A DNA stretch of 64,000 nucleotides from CAWACP01 sp963780655. GTDB lineage: Bacteria; Acidobacteriota; Terriglobia; Bryobacterales; Bryobacteraceae. The notes under the pieces are model-generated. The model worked only from the letters and a program-made list of their open reading frames with translations, made no database searches and was not told where the DNA came from. This document shows positions 19,425 to 27,976 of this stretch, one piece after another. Numbering within the stretch: position 1 is the first letter of the stretch; each line of letters starts with the position of its first letter. The position numbers were made by a program, and so were the translations under genes. Location of the stretch: positions 145,655-209,654 of the forward strand of contig CAWACP010000010.1 in assembly GCA_963780655.1 (NCBI GenBank), written 5' to 3'.

Positions 19425-19778
19425 TTGAGATCGGTCCTGAAAAGCCGCATTGACTCCGATCTCGCCTGCCTGTTTCGGTGGGTGGTCCTCGTGATCGGGA
19501 TTGCCGCAACCCTCTTTGGATCAGGGCTGATGTTCACCTACGGTCCCGCTCATCCCGATTTTGGCGATTACGTGTTTGCGCTCTTGCCGTTCGTTGTCGC
19601 TGCTTTGCTAATGGCCGTTGCGGCGTGGTGGAAATCGCAGGAAGCGCTCGATCCTGCGAACGAAGGTCGGGTCAGCACATCGGTGATTCGGCATTTCGCT
19701 GTGTACATGTTTCTTCATCACGGGGATTCGAACAAGCAGCATCAAGGAGCATCACGCATCATGTGTATTGATGCGTGA
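19425..19778 (+). CDS. Small membrane protein of unknown function
   Basis: This 117-residue protein starts at TTG 19425 with a good GGTGGAGG site just upstream, beginning 16 bases after the truncated etfA copy. There are two clear membrane segments (WVVLVIGIAATLFGSGLMF and YVFALLPFVVAALLMAVAAWW), then a polar tail of about 50 residues. Its 3' end runs into the inverted repeat in front of vapB, so the true C-terminus may have been altered by the junction. I recognise no family. Confidence 0.5.
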   Translation: MRSVLKSRIDSDLACLFRWVVLVIGIAATLFGSGLMFTYGPAHPDFGDYVFALLPFVVAALLMAVAAWWKSQEALDPANEGRVSTSVIRHFAVYMFLHHGDSNKQHQGASRIMCIDA

Positions 19779-19780
19779 TG
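19750..19780. promoter_or_regulatory. Perfect inverted repeat, probable VapBC operator
   Basis: CATCACGCATCA (19750-19761) and TGATGCGTGATG (19769-19780) are exact inverted copies around 7 bases. Directly after it, TGCTATGTT (19781-19789) reads as an extended -10 element, and the vapB ATG is at 19795. Antitoxins with ribbon-helix-helix or AbrB folds typically autoregulate through such sites. Transcription would begin at or next to the start codon. Confidence 0.6.
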
Positions 19781-19794
19781 TGCTATGTTGAATC

Positions 19795-20019
19795 ATGCGC
19801 ACCACTCTGGAACTCGATGACGATCTGGTTGCTGCGGCGAAAGACCTGGCGCGCAGGGAGGGCGCGACAATCGGCGAGGTTATCTCGCGGCTGGCCCGGC
19901 AATCGCTCGCGGCGAAGGCTCCTGCGAAGGTCCGCAACGGAGTCCGTCTTTTCGCTCCGAAAGCGGGCGCTCGTCGTCCGGGCATGCAGGTGGTCAACGA
20001 ATTGCGGGACGACGAGTGA
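19795..20019 (+). CDS. VapB-type antitoxin
   Basis: This 74-residue protein starts MRTTLELDDDLVAAAKDLARREGATIGEVISRLARQSL, which fits a ribbon-helix-helix DNA-binding domain: one strand followed by two helices. The basic C-terminal tail would bind and mask the toxin. The last codons overlap the start of the PIN-domain toxin by four bases. It presumably neutralises the toxin and represses its own operon through the inverted repeat just upstream. Confidence 0.85.
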   Translation: MRTTLELDDDLVAAAKDLARREGATIGEVISRLARQSLAAKAPAKVRNGVRLFAPKAGARRPGMQVVNELRDDE

Positions 20020-20456
20020 GCATTGCCCTGCTGGACGTGAACGTTCTGGTGGCTCTGTTCGACCCTGCCCACCAGCGCCACGAACAAGCGCATCGCTGGT
20101 TCGCCCGCGATCACAAGCGCGGGTGGGCCACCTGTCCGCTCACCGCCAACGGGTGCGTTCGCGTTCTCAGCAGCCCGGCTTACCCCACGGTAGAGACAAC
20201 CCCCGGAGAGGTCGTCGAGCGGCTGCGTCTGTTTTGTGCGAGTCCGCATCACCATTTCTGGCTGGATTCGGTATCTCTCGCGGACGAGTCCCTTTTTCGG
20301 CCGGCCCTCGTCGGCGGACACAACAGAGTCACGGACGCATACCTGCTCGGCCTGGCGGTCCGGAACCACGGGAGGCTTGCGACTTTTGACCGATCCATTC
20401 CGGTCAGGGCGGTTATCGGCGCTGGCCCTGGGCATCTGGTTCTTCCCGGAACCTGA
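20016..20456 (+). CDS. VapC-type PIN-domain ribonuclease toxin
   Basis: This 146-residue protein has a GTG start at 20016 inside the antitoxin's final codons. PIN-domain acidic residues are visible: Asp in ALLDVNVLVALFD near the N-terminus, a central Glu region, and VTDAYLLGLAVRNHGRLATFD near the C-terminus. VapC toxins cleave specific RNAs (often tRNA or 23S rRNA) when freed from VapB. The gene appears intact, unlike the neighbouring zeta-like unit. Confidence 0.88.
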   Translation: MSIALLDVNVLVALFDPAHQRHEQAHRWFARDHKRGWATCPLTANGCVRVLSSPAYPTVETTPGEVVERLRLFCASPHHHFWLDSVSLADESLFRPALVGGHNRVTDAYLLGLAVRNHGRLATFDRSIPVRAVIGAGPGHLVLPGT

Positions 20457-20464
20457 GGCAATGC

Positions 20465-20888
20465 TTACAACAGGGCTCGGTCCAGCACGGCTCGGCTGAT
20501 CATCGTGAAACTCGCCCCGGCGTCGAGCAGAAGCCCATAGGTGGAACCGCCGATGCGGAGTTCGAGGCGTGGAAAACCACCTGCTACAAAGACCGGCGCG
20601 GCGATCCTCACTCCGCGCGGTTTGAGAGTTCCCGGACTGGCGAGCGTAAACTGCCGCGCCGGGTAGTCGAAGACCACTTCGTAATGGCGGAGCACGCGCG
20701 CCGGCACCATGCCTTCGGCTGCATTGCGAACCCCAACCCGTTCGCTGCCGGACATTCCCGTAGTCAGAACGCCGGACAAGTCCCGGGGGCACGCCGGCCA
20801 GACGAACTTTCACCGGCTCGAGCGGTACAAAGCTCTCGCCTTCCTCTTTCTCTTCCGGGCCGCTGGGCTTCGCGCCGATATCGGCCAT
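20465..20888 (-). pseudogene. Remnant of a retropepsin-like aspartyl protease
   Basis: Two frames join to give one protein. The first begins at ATG 20888 (MADIGAKPSGPEEKEEGESF, then VKVRLAGVP); the second continues DLSGVLTTGMSGSERVG and on to YGLLLDAGASFTMIS, an aspartyl-protease flap/active-site-like motif with D-A-G. The switch falls in a C5 run (plus-strand G5 around 20784-20790); one base fewer would restore GVPRDLSG. The coding region ends soon after the active-site motif, so the second half of the fold is missing. It is a probable decayed gene. Confidence 0.5.
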
Positions 20889-20955
20889 CAGTCCTGAGCC
20901 CGGAAGGAATGCGTGGTTTCATCATGTGGCCAGAGGCGCACGGCATCGGCGTCCA

Positions 20956-20980
20956 ATGCAGGCTGAAGCCTACTCTACAA
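20956..20980. repeat. Degenerate family C unit upstream of the VWA gene
   Basis: ATGCAGGCTGAAGCCTACTC resembles half of the GTAGAGCAGGC palindromes seen elsewhere. It ends three bases before the GGAGGGAG ribosome site of the following gene, so it sits in its 5' leader. Confidence 0.45.
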
Positions 20981-20999
20981 TGGAGGGAGAGTTTCCCGC

Positions 21000-22070
21000 A
21001 TGCTGTTTCGCCTTGTTCTTTCCGGCGCCCTCGCGTTCTCTGTCTTCGCCCAGACTTCGCCGCCCGCGGCTTCCACTGCCGCGCGGGTCGACCCCACTAA
21101 GGCGCAGGCGCAGACGACGCAGGAAAACCCCGAATCGCCGCGCATCCAGGTGCAGGTGAACGAGGTGATCGTGCCGGTGACCGTCACCGACGACCGCGGC
21201 CGCTTCGTCTCCGACCTCGAGAAGAAGGACTTCCGCATCTTCGACGAGGGCAAGGAGCAAAAGATCGAGTACTTCAGCCGCGAGCGCAGCCAGCCGTTCG
21301 TCGTCGGATTTCTCATGGACCTGAGCAGCGCTTCGACGATTCACTGGAAGAGCTATCAGCAGGCAGCCATCGAGCTGGTGGACACGCTCATGCCGGGCGA
21401 CAAACGATTCAGCGGCTACCTGCTCCGCTACTCGACCGACGCCGAGCTGGTGGCCAACACCACCACCGATCCCGAGAAGCTGGTGGAACCGCTTCGCAAA
21501 ATGAAGCCCGGCGGCGGCGCGGCGCTCTATGACGCCATCTGGATGGCGTGCACGCGGCACGAGCTGGTGGCGGGCGAGCCGATCGAGCCCCGGCGCGTGT
21601 TGATCATCATTGGCGACGGACACGACAGCGCCAGCACCCATACGCTCGATCAGGCGCTGGAGATCGCGCAGCGGAACCTGGTGACCATCTACGGCGTGAG
21701 CACGTCGACGTTCGGCGAAGTGCGGCCTGAAGAAGAGAATCTGGTGAAGCTGTCCGAGCAGACCGGTGGCCGCGTGGTCTCACCGCTGCAGAAGGTCTAC
21801 TCCGATGTCTCGGGCTATCTTTCGACGCCCATGGACGAGGGCAACTACGTATTCCATCCGGAGACCGGCGGCTACGCGTCGGAACTTTCCCGCGGGCTCT
21901 ATACGGCCATCGCCAACGTTGCGGGCGAAGTGACCACGCAGTACATCCTGCGCTATATCCCGAACACGGCCGACACGCCTCCGCAGGTATTCCGCGATAT
22001 CAGAGTGCAGGTGGACCTTCCCGGCGTGAGGGTTCGGGCGCGCAAAGGGTATTACCCGGAGAAGCCGTGA
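21000..22070 (+). CDS. Acidobacterial VWFA-related exported protein with a degenerate MIDAS
   Basis: This 356-residue protein has a GGAGGGAG site before ATG 21000 and a signal peptide (LFRLVLSGALAFSVFA). The stretch VQVNEVIVPVTVTDDRGRFVSDLEKKDFRIFDEGKEQ is typical of the TIGR03436 VWFA-related family abundant in acidobacteria. The VWA fold spans about 100-290. Its metal site is altered: the DxSxS motif reads D107-L-S-S-A, and the usual Thr in GGGTALYDA is Ala (GGGAALYDA). Metal-dependent ligand binding may therefore be lost. The role of the family is unknown; proteins of this kind are exported and may mediate adhesion or complex assembly. Confidence 0.88.
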   Translation: MLFRLVLSGALAFSVFAQTSPPAASTAARVDPTKAQAQTTQENPESPRIQVQVNEVIVPVTVTDDRGRFVSDLEKKDFRIFDEGKEQKIEYFSRERSQPFVVGFLMDLSSASTIHWKSYQQAAIELVDTLMPGDKRFSGYLLRYSTDAELVANTTTDPEKLVEPLRKMKPGGGAALYDAIWMACTRHELVAGEPIEPRRVLIIIGDGHDSASTHTLDQALEIAQRNLVTIYGVSTSTFGEVRPEEENLVKLSEQTGGRVVSPLQKVYSDVSGYLSTPMDEGNYVFHPETGGYASELSRGLYTAIANVAGEVTTQYILRYIPNTADTPPQVFRDIRVQVDLPGVRVRARKGYYPEKP

Positions 22071-22071
22071 G

Positions 22072-22190
22072 CAAGGGAAGAAGGTACAGGAAGTAAAGGG
22101 AAGTAGAGGAAGTAAAGGGAAATAAGGGAATGCCGACGTCCGCCATTCTCTAATTCTCTTACTTCCCTTAATTCCTGTAATTCCTTTGCT
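22072..22190. repeat. Purine/pyrimidine-rich hairpin element, copy 1
   Basis: The left side (to about 22130) repeats units such as GGAAGTAAAGG on the plus strand. The right side (22146-22189) is the pyrimidine counterpart with units such as TTCCCTTAATTCC. Together they can form a long imperfect hairpin with a short unique loop. The element fills the gap between the VWA and S24 genes. Similar elements lie at 24920-24966 and 27968-28096. Confidence 0.7.
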
Positions 22191-22235
22191 CCCCGCCGAT
22201 AAGTTACGCATCGTGGTATCTTTGACCAGTCCGTT

Positions 22236-23024
22236 ATGAGCGTTGTCGTACTCACCGAACAGGCGTCGTGGTGGCTGGTGGAAGCTGACGTGCCCGGTCG
22301 TGGCGCCGAAGCCGTTGGCGTTCTTCTGCTGCACGGCGGCTCGCTGCGTCTGAAATTCCGGCGCGACTGGGACGCGTTCGCCGACGAGGAAGACGCCGAG
22401 GTGCTTCGCGAGCTGGCCGCCGATCTCGATCGCAAGGCGGCCGAGATGGGCCCTGCCGCGCTGCTCGCTTCGCTCGAGGACACGCTGTCGGACTCCATCC
22501 GTCTGTCGGAGCGCCGCGAGACTATGGCTGCGGATCCCGACCGGGCGCTCGGCCGGCTATACCGCGAGCATGTCCGGGTGAACGTGCTGCCGTTCCGCAC
22601 GCATCTGCCCCGCTACACGTTGCGCGTCGCCGCCGGCAAGTTCCTCGAAAACGACGAGGTGTCCGAAGAAGGCTGGGAGGAAACGCCCGGCGATCTTCGG
22701 CTGACGCCGGACATGTTTGTGGCGCGCATCGCCGGCCACAGCATGGAACCGCACATCCCCGACGGCAGTCTCGCCGTGTTCCGGGCGGGCGTCTCCGGTT
22801 CTCGCAGCGGGCGGCTGGTGCTGGTGGAGAACCTCGAACTCACGGGTACGAACCGTTACACGGTGAAGCGATATCGCAGTGCGAAGGCGCCATCGGGCGA
22901 ATCCGAGTGGAGCCATTCGCGCATCTGGCTGGAATCGCTCAACCCCGCATACTCGGACATTGAGCTCGATCCCGACCAGGAAAAATACCGCATCATCGCC
23001 GAGTTCGTTCGCGTTCTCGAATAA
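22236..23024 (+). CDS. S24-type (LexA-like) peptidase without a visible DNA-binding domain
   Basis: The protein has 262 residues. The C-terminal half has VARIAGHSMEPHIPDGSLAVFRA and GRLVLVENLELTGTNRYTVKRYRS, the Ser and Lys of the LexA/UmuD/signal-peptidase-like dyad. The N-terminal 120 or so residues are acidic (LRLKFRRDWDAFADEEDAEVLREL) and contain no helix-turn-helix that I can see. S24 proteins usually self-cleave during SOS or phage induction; here the cleaved product would not be a standard repressor. No phage genes surround it. Confidence 0.75.
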   Translation: MSVVVLTEQASWWLVEADVPGRGAEAVGVLLLHGGSLRLKFRRDWDAFADEEDAEVLRELAADLDRKAAEMGPAALLASLEDTLSDSIRLSERRETMAADPDRALGRLYREHVRVNVLPFRTHLPRYTLRVAAGKFLENDEVSEEGWEETPGDLRLTPDMFVARIAGHSMEPHIPDGSLAVFRAGVSGSRSGRLVLVENLELTGTNRYTVKRYRSAKAPSGESEWSHSRIWLESLNPAYSDIELDPDQEKYRIIAEFVRVLE

Positions 23025-23194
23025 TCATCCGGTTTTTCGGAACTCTTGCCGGCCTCGCGCCGTATTCCTCAACGAGTGCGCGTAACCTTCCGCCAGCCGG
23101 AGCGTATCAACCTCTGACGGACGGCGAACGCTGCTAACCGTGGCGTTCGGTCCGCGTATTCACAAGTGGCGTTGCGTGAAGGGAGCCGAAAACG

Positions 23195-23896
<702 letters not shown>

Positions 23897-23903
23897 CCGG
23901 CTG

Positions 23904-24054
23904 CAGGCTGAAAGACGGCGCTGAAAAAGTAAGTGAACGCCTGGGTATGCAGGCGAAAACGCCTGCTCCACCACGGTGCATCAACAGTTTACGGAACAGT
24001 GGAGTAGGCCTTTGGCCTGCGCAGTTACTCTTTTCAGCACCGTCTGAAAGCCTT
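23904..24054. repeat. MITE-like composite element with 25-bp terminal inverted repeats
   Basis: An imperfect inverted repeat (about 23906-23932 against 24026-24053; core AGACGGCGCTGAAAAAGTAA against TTACTCTTTTCAGCACCGTC) encloses two family C hairpins: GCAGGCGAAAACGCCTGC and GTAGGCCTTTGGCCTGC. Half of the element recurs at 54098-54150 in the opposite orientation. No transposase is encoded, so this would be a non-autonomous element or compound repeat. Confidence 0.6.
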
Positions 24055-24061
24055 CTCCACA

Positions 24062-24472
24062 TCACCAGTCTGAGTACGGGGTGCCTTCGAGGCTCGTCTT
24101 GTCGGACCCGCTGCGCACGTCGTAAATCCCCGGATCGGTCGGGTCCATGGCGTTTTGCGGATCTTCCATGATGATCTTCCAGCTGTCGGCCGAATTGGTA
24201 ATAGGGTCGATCGGAATCTGCCGCAGATAGCCCTCGCCCACCAGGTCCTGCAGACTCTGCGGCGCCTTCTGCTTGTCATAGGTATACTCGTCGAGCAGCG
24301 TGCGGATGGTGAACAGGTTGCTGCGCAGTACGCTCTCCTTCGACCGGGTGATGGCGCGGTTATAAATGGGCACCGCAATGGACACCAGAATCGCGATGAT
24401 CGCCATCACGATCATCAGCTCGATCAGGGTAAACCCGAAACGGCGGCGCTGCTGAGGGTCCCTTCTCACCAT
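24062..24472 (-). CDS. Type II secretion/type IV pilus pseudopilin (GspG-like)
   Basis: This 136-residue protein has a prepilin leader ending RRRFG followed by FTLIELMIVMAIIAILVSIA, the standard class-III signal and N-terminal helix. The C-terminal half has TLLDEYTYDKQKAPQSLQDLVGEGYLRQIPIDPIT, as in GspG major pseudopilins. The prepilin peptidase would cut after the Gly and the protein would assemble into a periplasmic pseudopilus. It overlaps the preceding pseudopilin gene by seven bases. Confidence 0.88.
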   Translation of the reverse strand: MVRRDPQQRRRFGFTLIELMIVMAIIAILVSIAVPIYNRAITRSKESVLRSNLFTIRTLLDEYTYDKQKAPQSLQDLVGEGYLRQIPIDPITNSADSWKIIMEDPQNAMDPTDPGIYDVRSGSDKTSLEGTPYSDW

Positions 24473-24927
24473 TCCGTGTAGGGCGTCCCGTCGCGCGCTT
24501 TCTCCGTGGTCTTCGTGTAGACGTCGAAGACGTTCTGCCCGCCCCAGCTTTGCGAGGTCGGGTCGTCCTGCATGCTGCGCTTGCCCCAGTCGGTGGAGTT
24601 CGTGAACGGGTCCTTCGGAATACGCCGCAGGAATTTCATTTTGGTGTCCACCGAGCCGGACAGCTTCACGCCGTCCACCAGCACGTCCAGGCTCTCCGGA
24701 TAGCCGTAGGTGTCCATCTTCTGCGTGCCCAGCTTGCCGGCGTCCGACATGTCCTTGAACTTGTCGATGGCGTTGCGCATCTCCTTCAGATCCTCGCGCA
24801 GCGCGATCTCGCGCTCGCGCCTGATCTTATAGCGCGCCAGCGGAACAGCCATGGTGGTCAGGATCAGCATGATGGTGAACGCCACGATCAGCTCGATCAG
24901 AGTCAGCCCGCGCTCGCCCTTCCTCAT
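24466..24927 (-). CDS. Second pseudopilin of the secretin operon
   Basis: This 153-residue protein has a short leader (MRKGERG) followed by LTLIELIVAFTIMLILTTMA. The mature domain contains YGYPESLDVLVDGVKLSGS and LRRIPKDPFTNSTDWGKRSMQDDP, and it ends RDGTPYTEW, closely resembling the end of the next gene (GTPYSDW). The two are probably paralogues that form one pilus-like fibre. It lies downstream of the secretin gene and overlaps the GspG-like gene. Confidence 0.87.
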   Translation of the reverse strand: MRKGERGLTLIELIVAFTIMLILTTMAVPLARYKIRREREIALREDLKEMRNAIDKFKDMSDAGKLGTQKMDTYGYPESLDVLVDGVKLSGSVDTKMKFLRRIPKDPFTNSTDWGKRSMQDDPTSQSWGGQNVFDVYTKTTEKARDGTPYTEW

Positions 24928-24966
24928 TCCTCCAATTCCTTTACTTCTTTTGATTCTTCAATTCTC
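24920..24966. repeat. Pyrimidine-rich run (hairpin element arm)
   Basis: On the plus strand it reads CATTCCTCCAATTCCTTTAC and further similar units; on the coding strand this is purine-rich. It lies between the secretin stop and the first pseudopilin start and supplies that gene's ribosome-site region. It matches one arm of the longer hairpin elements at 22.1 and 28.0 kb. Confidence 0.55.
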
Positions 24967-24974
24967 TGGCTTCG

Positions 24975-27389
24975 CTACTGCACCGTCACCGCAACTGACG
25001 GCGGCGTCATCTGAATCGCTTCCTGTTTTGAATTCATCGGACCGAAATCGGTGACCGAAATTCTGGTTGTTCCCGGCGCGATGGCCGTGAACGAGAAACT
25101 GCTCAGCGAACCGGAACCGTTCACGCCCCCGGCGCCCGGCAACCGCGTGAGGTTCACCGTCGCCTCGCCGGCATCGTTGCGAATATCCATGGGCGCATTC
25201 ACCTGCTGGCCATCCATCGACAGGAACGCGCCCGGCGTGATCGCGTTCAGCCGCAGGACCTTCGGATCCCACTTGATGTGGACGATGGCCGAAGCAAGGT
25301 CGGTCACGTTGTCCACCTGCAGCGTGGGGACCACCGGGTTGCCGACGTGTACCGTGACCGTCCCCGGCATGAAGCTGGCGCGCGGCGGACCGGCGGGTGC
25401 GGCCGCGGGCTGCGGGGTGGCCGGCGACGGAGTCTCCGCCGGCTGCGTGGCGGCTGGTTGCGTACCCACTGGCGGCGCGGTCTCGGCCGGAGGCGCGTAC
25501 TTCACCTTGACGTCGGTGTCGGTTCCCGCCGCGATGCCGCGTAAATCCAGATCGCTCAGGCTGTTCGTTCGCACGACATGCGGAACCAGGGCGATCAGCA
25601 ACTGCTGCCGGTCCTTTTCCTTGTGCGAACCCGACAGAAAAAACTTGCCGAGGACGGGAATATTGGATACACCCGGTATGCCCGTGTTGCTGTTGGTGTC
25701 CTGGTTCTGCACGAGCCCGCCGAGGATGCTCACTTCGCCGTCTTTGACGCGCAAATCGGCGGTGTTCTTCTGCTGCGCAATCACCGGCTGCGACAATCCG
25801 CCGAAATTGGTATAACTCGCCACGCTGGAGATGTCCACCTCAATGTGCATGGTGACCTCGCCGTCGCCGTGGACGTGCGGCTGCAGTATAAGGTTGACGC
25901 CGACGTCGGCGTACTGGAAGTTCGTCTGCACCAGCGGATTCACGCCCACGCCGCCGATACCCGGCTGATAACTGCCGCTGGCGTACGGAATGCGCGAGCC
26001 GATATTCAGCGTCGCCTTCATTCCATCGGACACCCGCACTTCCGGCGATTGCAGCACCCGCGTATCGCTCTGGCTGAGTTCCGCCTGCAGCAGAGCGCCA
26101 GGCAGGTTGATGGAGAAGTCGTTGATGCCGAGGTGTGCCAGCCCGCCGAGCGCGATGGCGCCTGACGTGCCCGTGGTCGTGCCGGTGCCCGTGGTGCTTG
26201 TGCTGCCGCAAGCGGATGGGTTTGAGGCGCAGGGGGCATAAGTGCCGTTGCTGTAGTAATAGAGGTTCGAGTTGCTGCCCGACCCCCCGCCATTAATCAC
26301 CACCGGGTTCCGCGGCGTGAATGTGACGGGCAGGTTTAACCCGGATACGCCGGAGCCGTTGCTCAGCCCCATCGCCAGATCGCGCGTCTTCGTCGTGTTG
26401 ACGCTCAGCACCATCATGTCGACGACAACTTCCGGCTTCGGCTTGTCGAGGTCGTGAATGAGCTTCTCGACCAGAGCAAGCTGATCCACCGTGCAGCGCG
26501 CCACAATCGCGTTCAGCGCGTTGGTGGTGTACATGCGGCGGCAATCGCTCACGGTTCTCACGGCCGTGACGATCTCCTGAAACTCCGTCGGTGTGGTGGG
26601 ATTCTGCAGATAGAACGTCTTCACCGCCACATTCTCGTAATCGCGGCGCTTGGTGGGATTATCGTCGGTGACGAAGATGGCGTTCGAGGTGATCGGCTTC
26701 CAGAACGTGTGCGTGAGCAGCGCCACGTAGTCGAGGGCATCCTCGAGATTCGTGTTGGAGATGTCCAGATTGGCGTTCTTGACGTTGGGCTGGAACTGCG
26801 GGTCGAAGATGACGTTGACGCCGGCCAGCTTGCCCACGGTCTCATAAAGGACCCGGGGAGGCTGGTTGTTCATCTTCAGCGTGGCGATCTGCCGCTGGAT
26901 GGGTTTCAGTTCCGGGACACCCTCAATGCTTCGGAGCTTTCTTACCATCTCCGCGCGCGCTTCATCGGCCGGCGTCAGCGTGCGTTCGGATTCGGGCTTG
27001 TTCTTCGCGTCCTCGATCATCTTCATGGTGACGCGCATTTCCTGCAGCGCGATGGTGGAGGCAGGATCGATGGAGAAGGCTTTCTGAAATTCGGCGAGGG
27101 CCTGATCCAGTTGACCCTGCTGGCGCAGTCTCATGCCGCGCTCGGCGTGCGCCTGGCCGGCTTCGAACTTCGCCCGGACGGCGCCGAGCTGAAATGCGGG
27201 ATTGGAGGGGTCCTTCGCGAGGCCCTGGTTGTACAGCGTGAGCGCCTGATCGTAGTCTTTGTGGTCTTCCGCTGCCTGGGCCAGGGCCAGCAGCTTGTTC
27301 TTCGTGCGGCCGTCCAGCGCCAGCGGGCACAGCAGGACGAGCGCGAGCGCTACCGCCAGCGCGCGATGTAAGTTATTGAAAGCGCTCAT
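24975..27389 (-). CDS. Secretin with N-terminal TPRs and C-terminal cohesin-like domain
   Basis: This 804-residue protein starts with a signal peptide (about 1-27). Tetratricopeptide repeats follow (about 30-125: DYDQALTLYNQGLAKDPSNP, LDQALAEFQKAFSIDP). Next is an STN/N0-like domain (about 175-260) and then the secretin core with PEVVVDMMVLSVNTTKTRD, ALLQAELSQSDTRVLQSPEVRVSDG and VKDGEVSILGGLVQNQD. After a Pro/Ala linker, the last 130 or so residues form a cohesin-type beta domain (VHVGNPVVPTLQVDNVTDLASAIVHIKWDP). It should form the outer-membrane gate of a type II secretion or pilus-like system. Confidence 0.92.
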   Translation of the reverse strand: MSAFNNLHRALAVALALVLLCPLALDGRTKNKLLALAQAAEDHKDYDQALTLYNQGLAKDPSNPAFQLGAVRAKFEAGQAHAERGMRLRQQGQLDQALAEFQKAFSIDPASTIALQEMRVTMKMIEDAKNKPESERTLTPADEARAEMVRKLRSIEGVPELKPIQRQIATLKMNNQPPRVLYETVGKLAGVNVIFDPQFQPNVKNANLDISNTNLEDALDYVALLTHTFWKPITSNAIFVTDDNPTKRRDYENVAVKTFYLQNPTTPTEFQEIVTAVRTVSDCRRMYTTNALNAIVARCTVDQLALVEKLIHDLDKPKPEVVVDMMVLSVNTTKTRDLAMGLSNGSGVSGLNLPVTFTPRNPVVINGGGSGSNSNLYYYSNGTYAPCASNPSACGSTSTTGTGTTTGTSGAIALGGLAHLGINDFSINLPGALLQAELSQSDTRVLQSPEVRVSDGMKATLNIGSRIPYASGSYQPGIGGVGVNPLVQTNFQYADVGVNLILQPHVHGDGEVTMHIEVDISSVASYTNFGGLSQPVIAQQKNTADLRVKDGEVSILGGLVQNQDTNSNTGIPGVSNIPVLGKFFLSGSHKEKDRQQLLIALVPHVVRTNSLSDLDLRGIAAGTDTDVKVKYAPPAETAPPVGTQPAATQPAETPSPATPQPAAAPAGPPRASFMPGTVTVHVGNPVVPTLQVDNVTDLASAIVHIKWDPKVLRLNAITPGAFLSMDGQQVNAPMDIRNDAGEATVNLTRLPGAGGVNGSGSLSSFSFTAIAPGTTRISVTDFGPMNSKQEAIQMTPPSVAVTVQ

Positions 27390-27514
27390 TCAACCGTGTC
27401 GAACACCTTATGTTAGAATGATGGTGCGCCGAACCGGTCAGACCCACCATAAGTGCTTGACGCAGTTTGTATTTCCAGCGTGGAGTCCCTTTTCGTCCGG
27501 TCGCCGCCGCGTCC

Positions 27515-27976
27515 ATGGAAAACCGGTTCAAAATCCTGAGCGACAACCGCAGCGCCGGGCACAACTACTTCCTGCTCGACCGCTACGAGGCCGGACTTGC
27601 GCTCACCGGGACCGAGGTGAAAGCCGCGAAAGAGGGGAAAGTCCAGCTCAAGGACAGCTTTGCCGAGGTGGCCGGCAATGAGGCGTGGCTGGTGAACGCC
27701 CATATCAGCCACTATTCGCACGGCAACCGCGAGAATCATCTGCCGGAGCGCCGCCGCAAGCTGCTGCTGCATCGCAAGGAAATCGAGAAACTGCAGGGCG
27801 AGACGCGCGAGAAGGGACTGACGCTCGTGCCCACGAAGATGTACCTCAAGAACGGCCGCGTGAAATGCGAGATCGCCGTGGGCAAGGGCAAGAAGTTCCA
27901 CGACAAGCGCGAATCCGAGCGTAAACGGGAAATGCAGGAGGAGGCGCGCGCCGCGATGGCCCGCCACAGGAATTAA
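27515..27976 (+). CDS. smpB: SsrA-binding protein
   Basis: The protein has 153 residues from ATG 27515 (MENRFKILSDNRSAGHNYFLLDRYEAG). The conserved LTGTEVKAAKEGKVQLKDSF, ENHLPERRRKLLLHRKEI and KMYLKNGRVKCEIAVGKGKK are all present, as is the basic C-terminal tail needed inside the ribosome. It delivers tmRNA to stalled ribosomes. It is transcribed divergently from the secretin. The stop codon falls inside the first unit of a purine-rich repeat. Confidence 0.97.
   Translation: MENRFKILSDNRSAGHNYFLLDRYEAGLALTGTEVKAAKEGKVQLKDSFAEVAGNEAWLVNAHISHYSHGNRENHLPERRRKLLLHRKEIEKLQGETREKGLTLVPTKMYLKNGRVKCEIAVGKGKKFHDKRESERKREMQEEARAAMARHRN

Noticed and set aside
15617..20900. An insertion sequence or prophage in the accessory block
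   Set aside because: I found no transposase, integrase or phage gene. The boundary feature is the etfA duplication instead.
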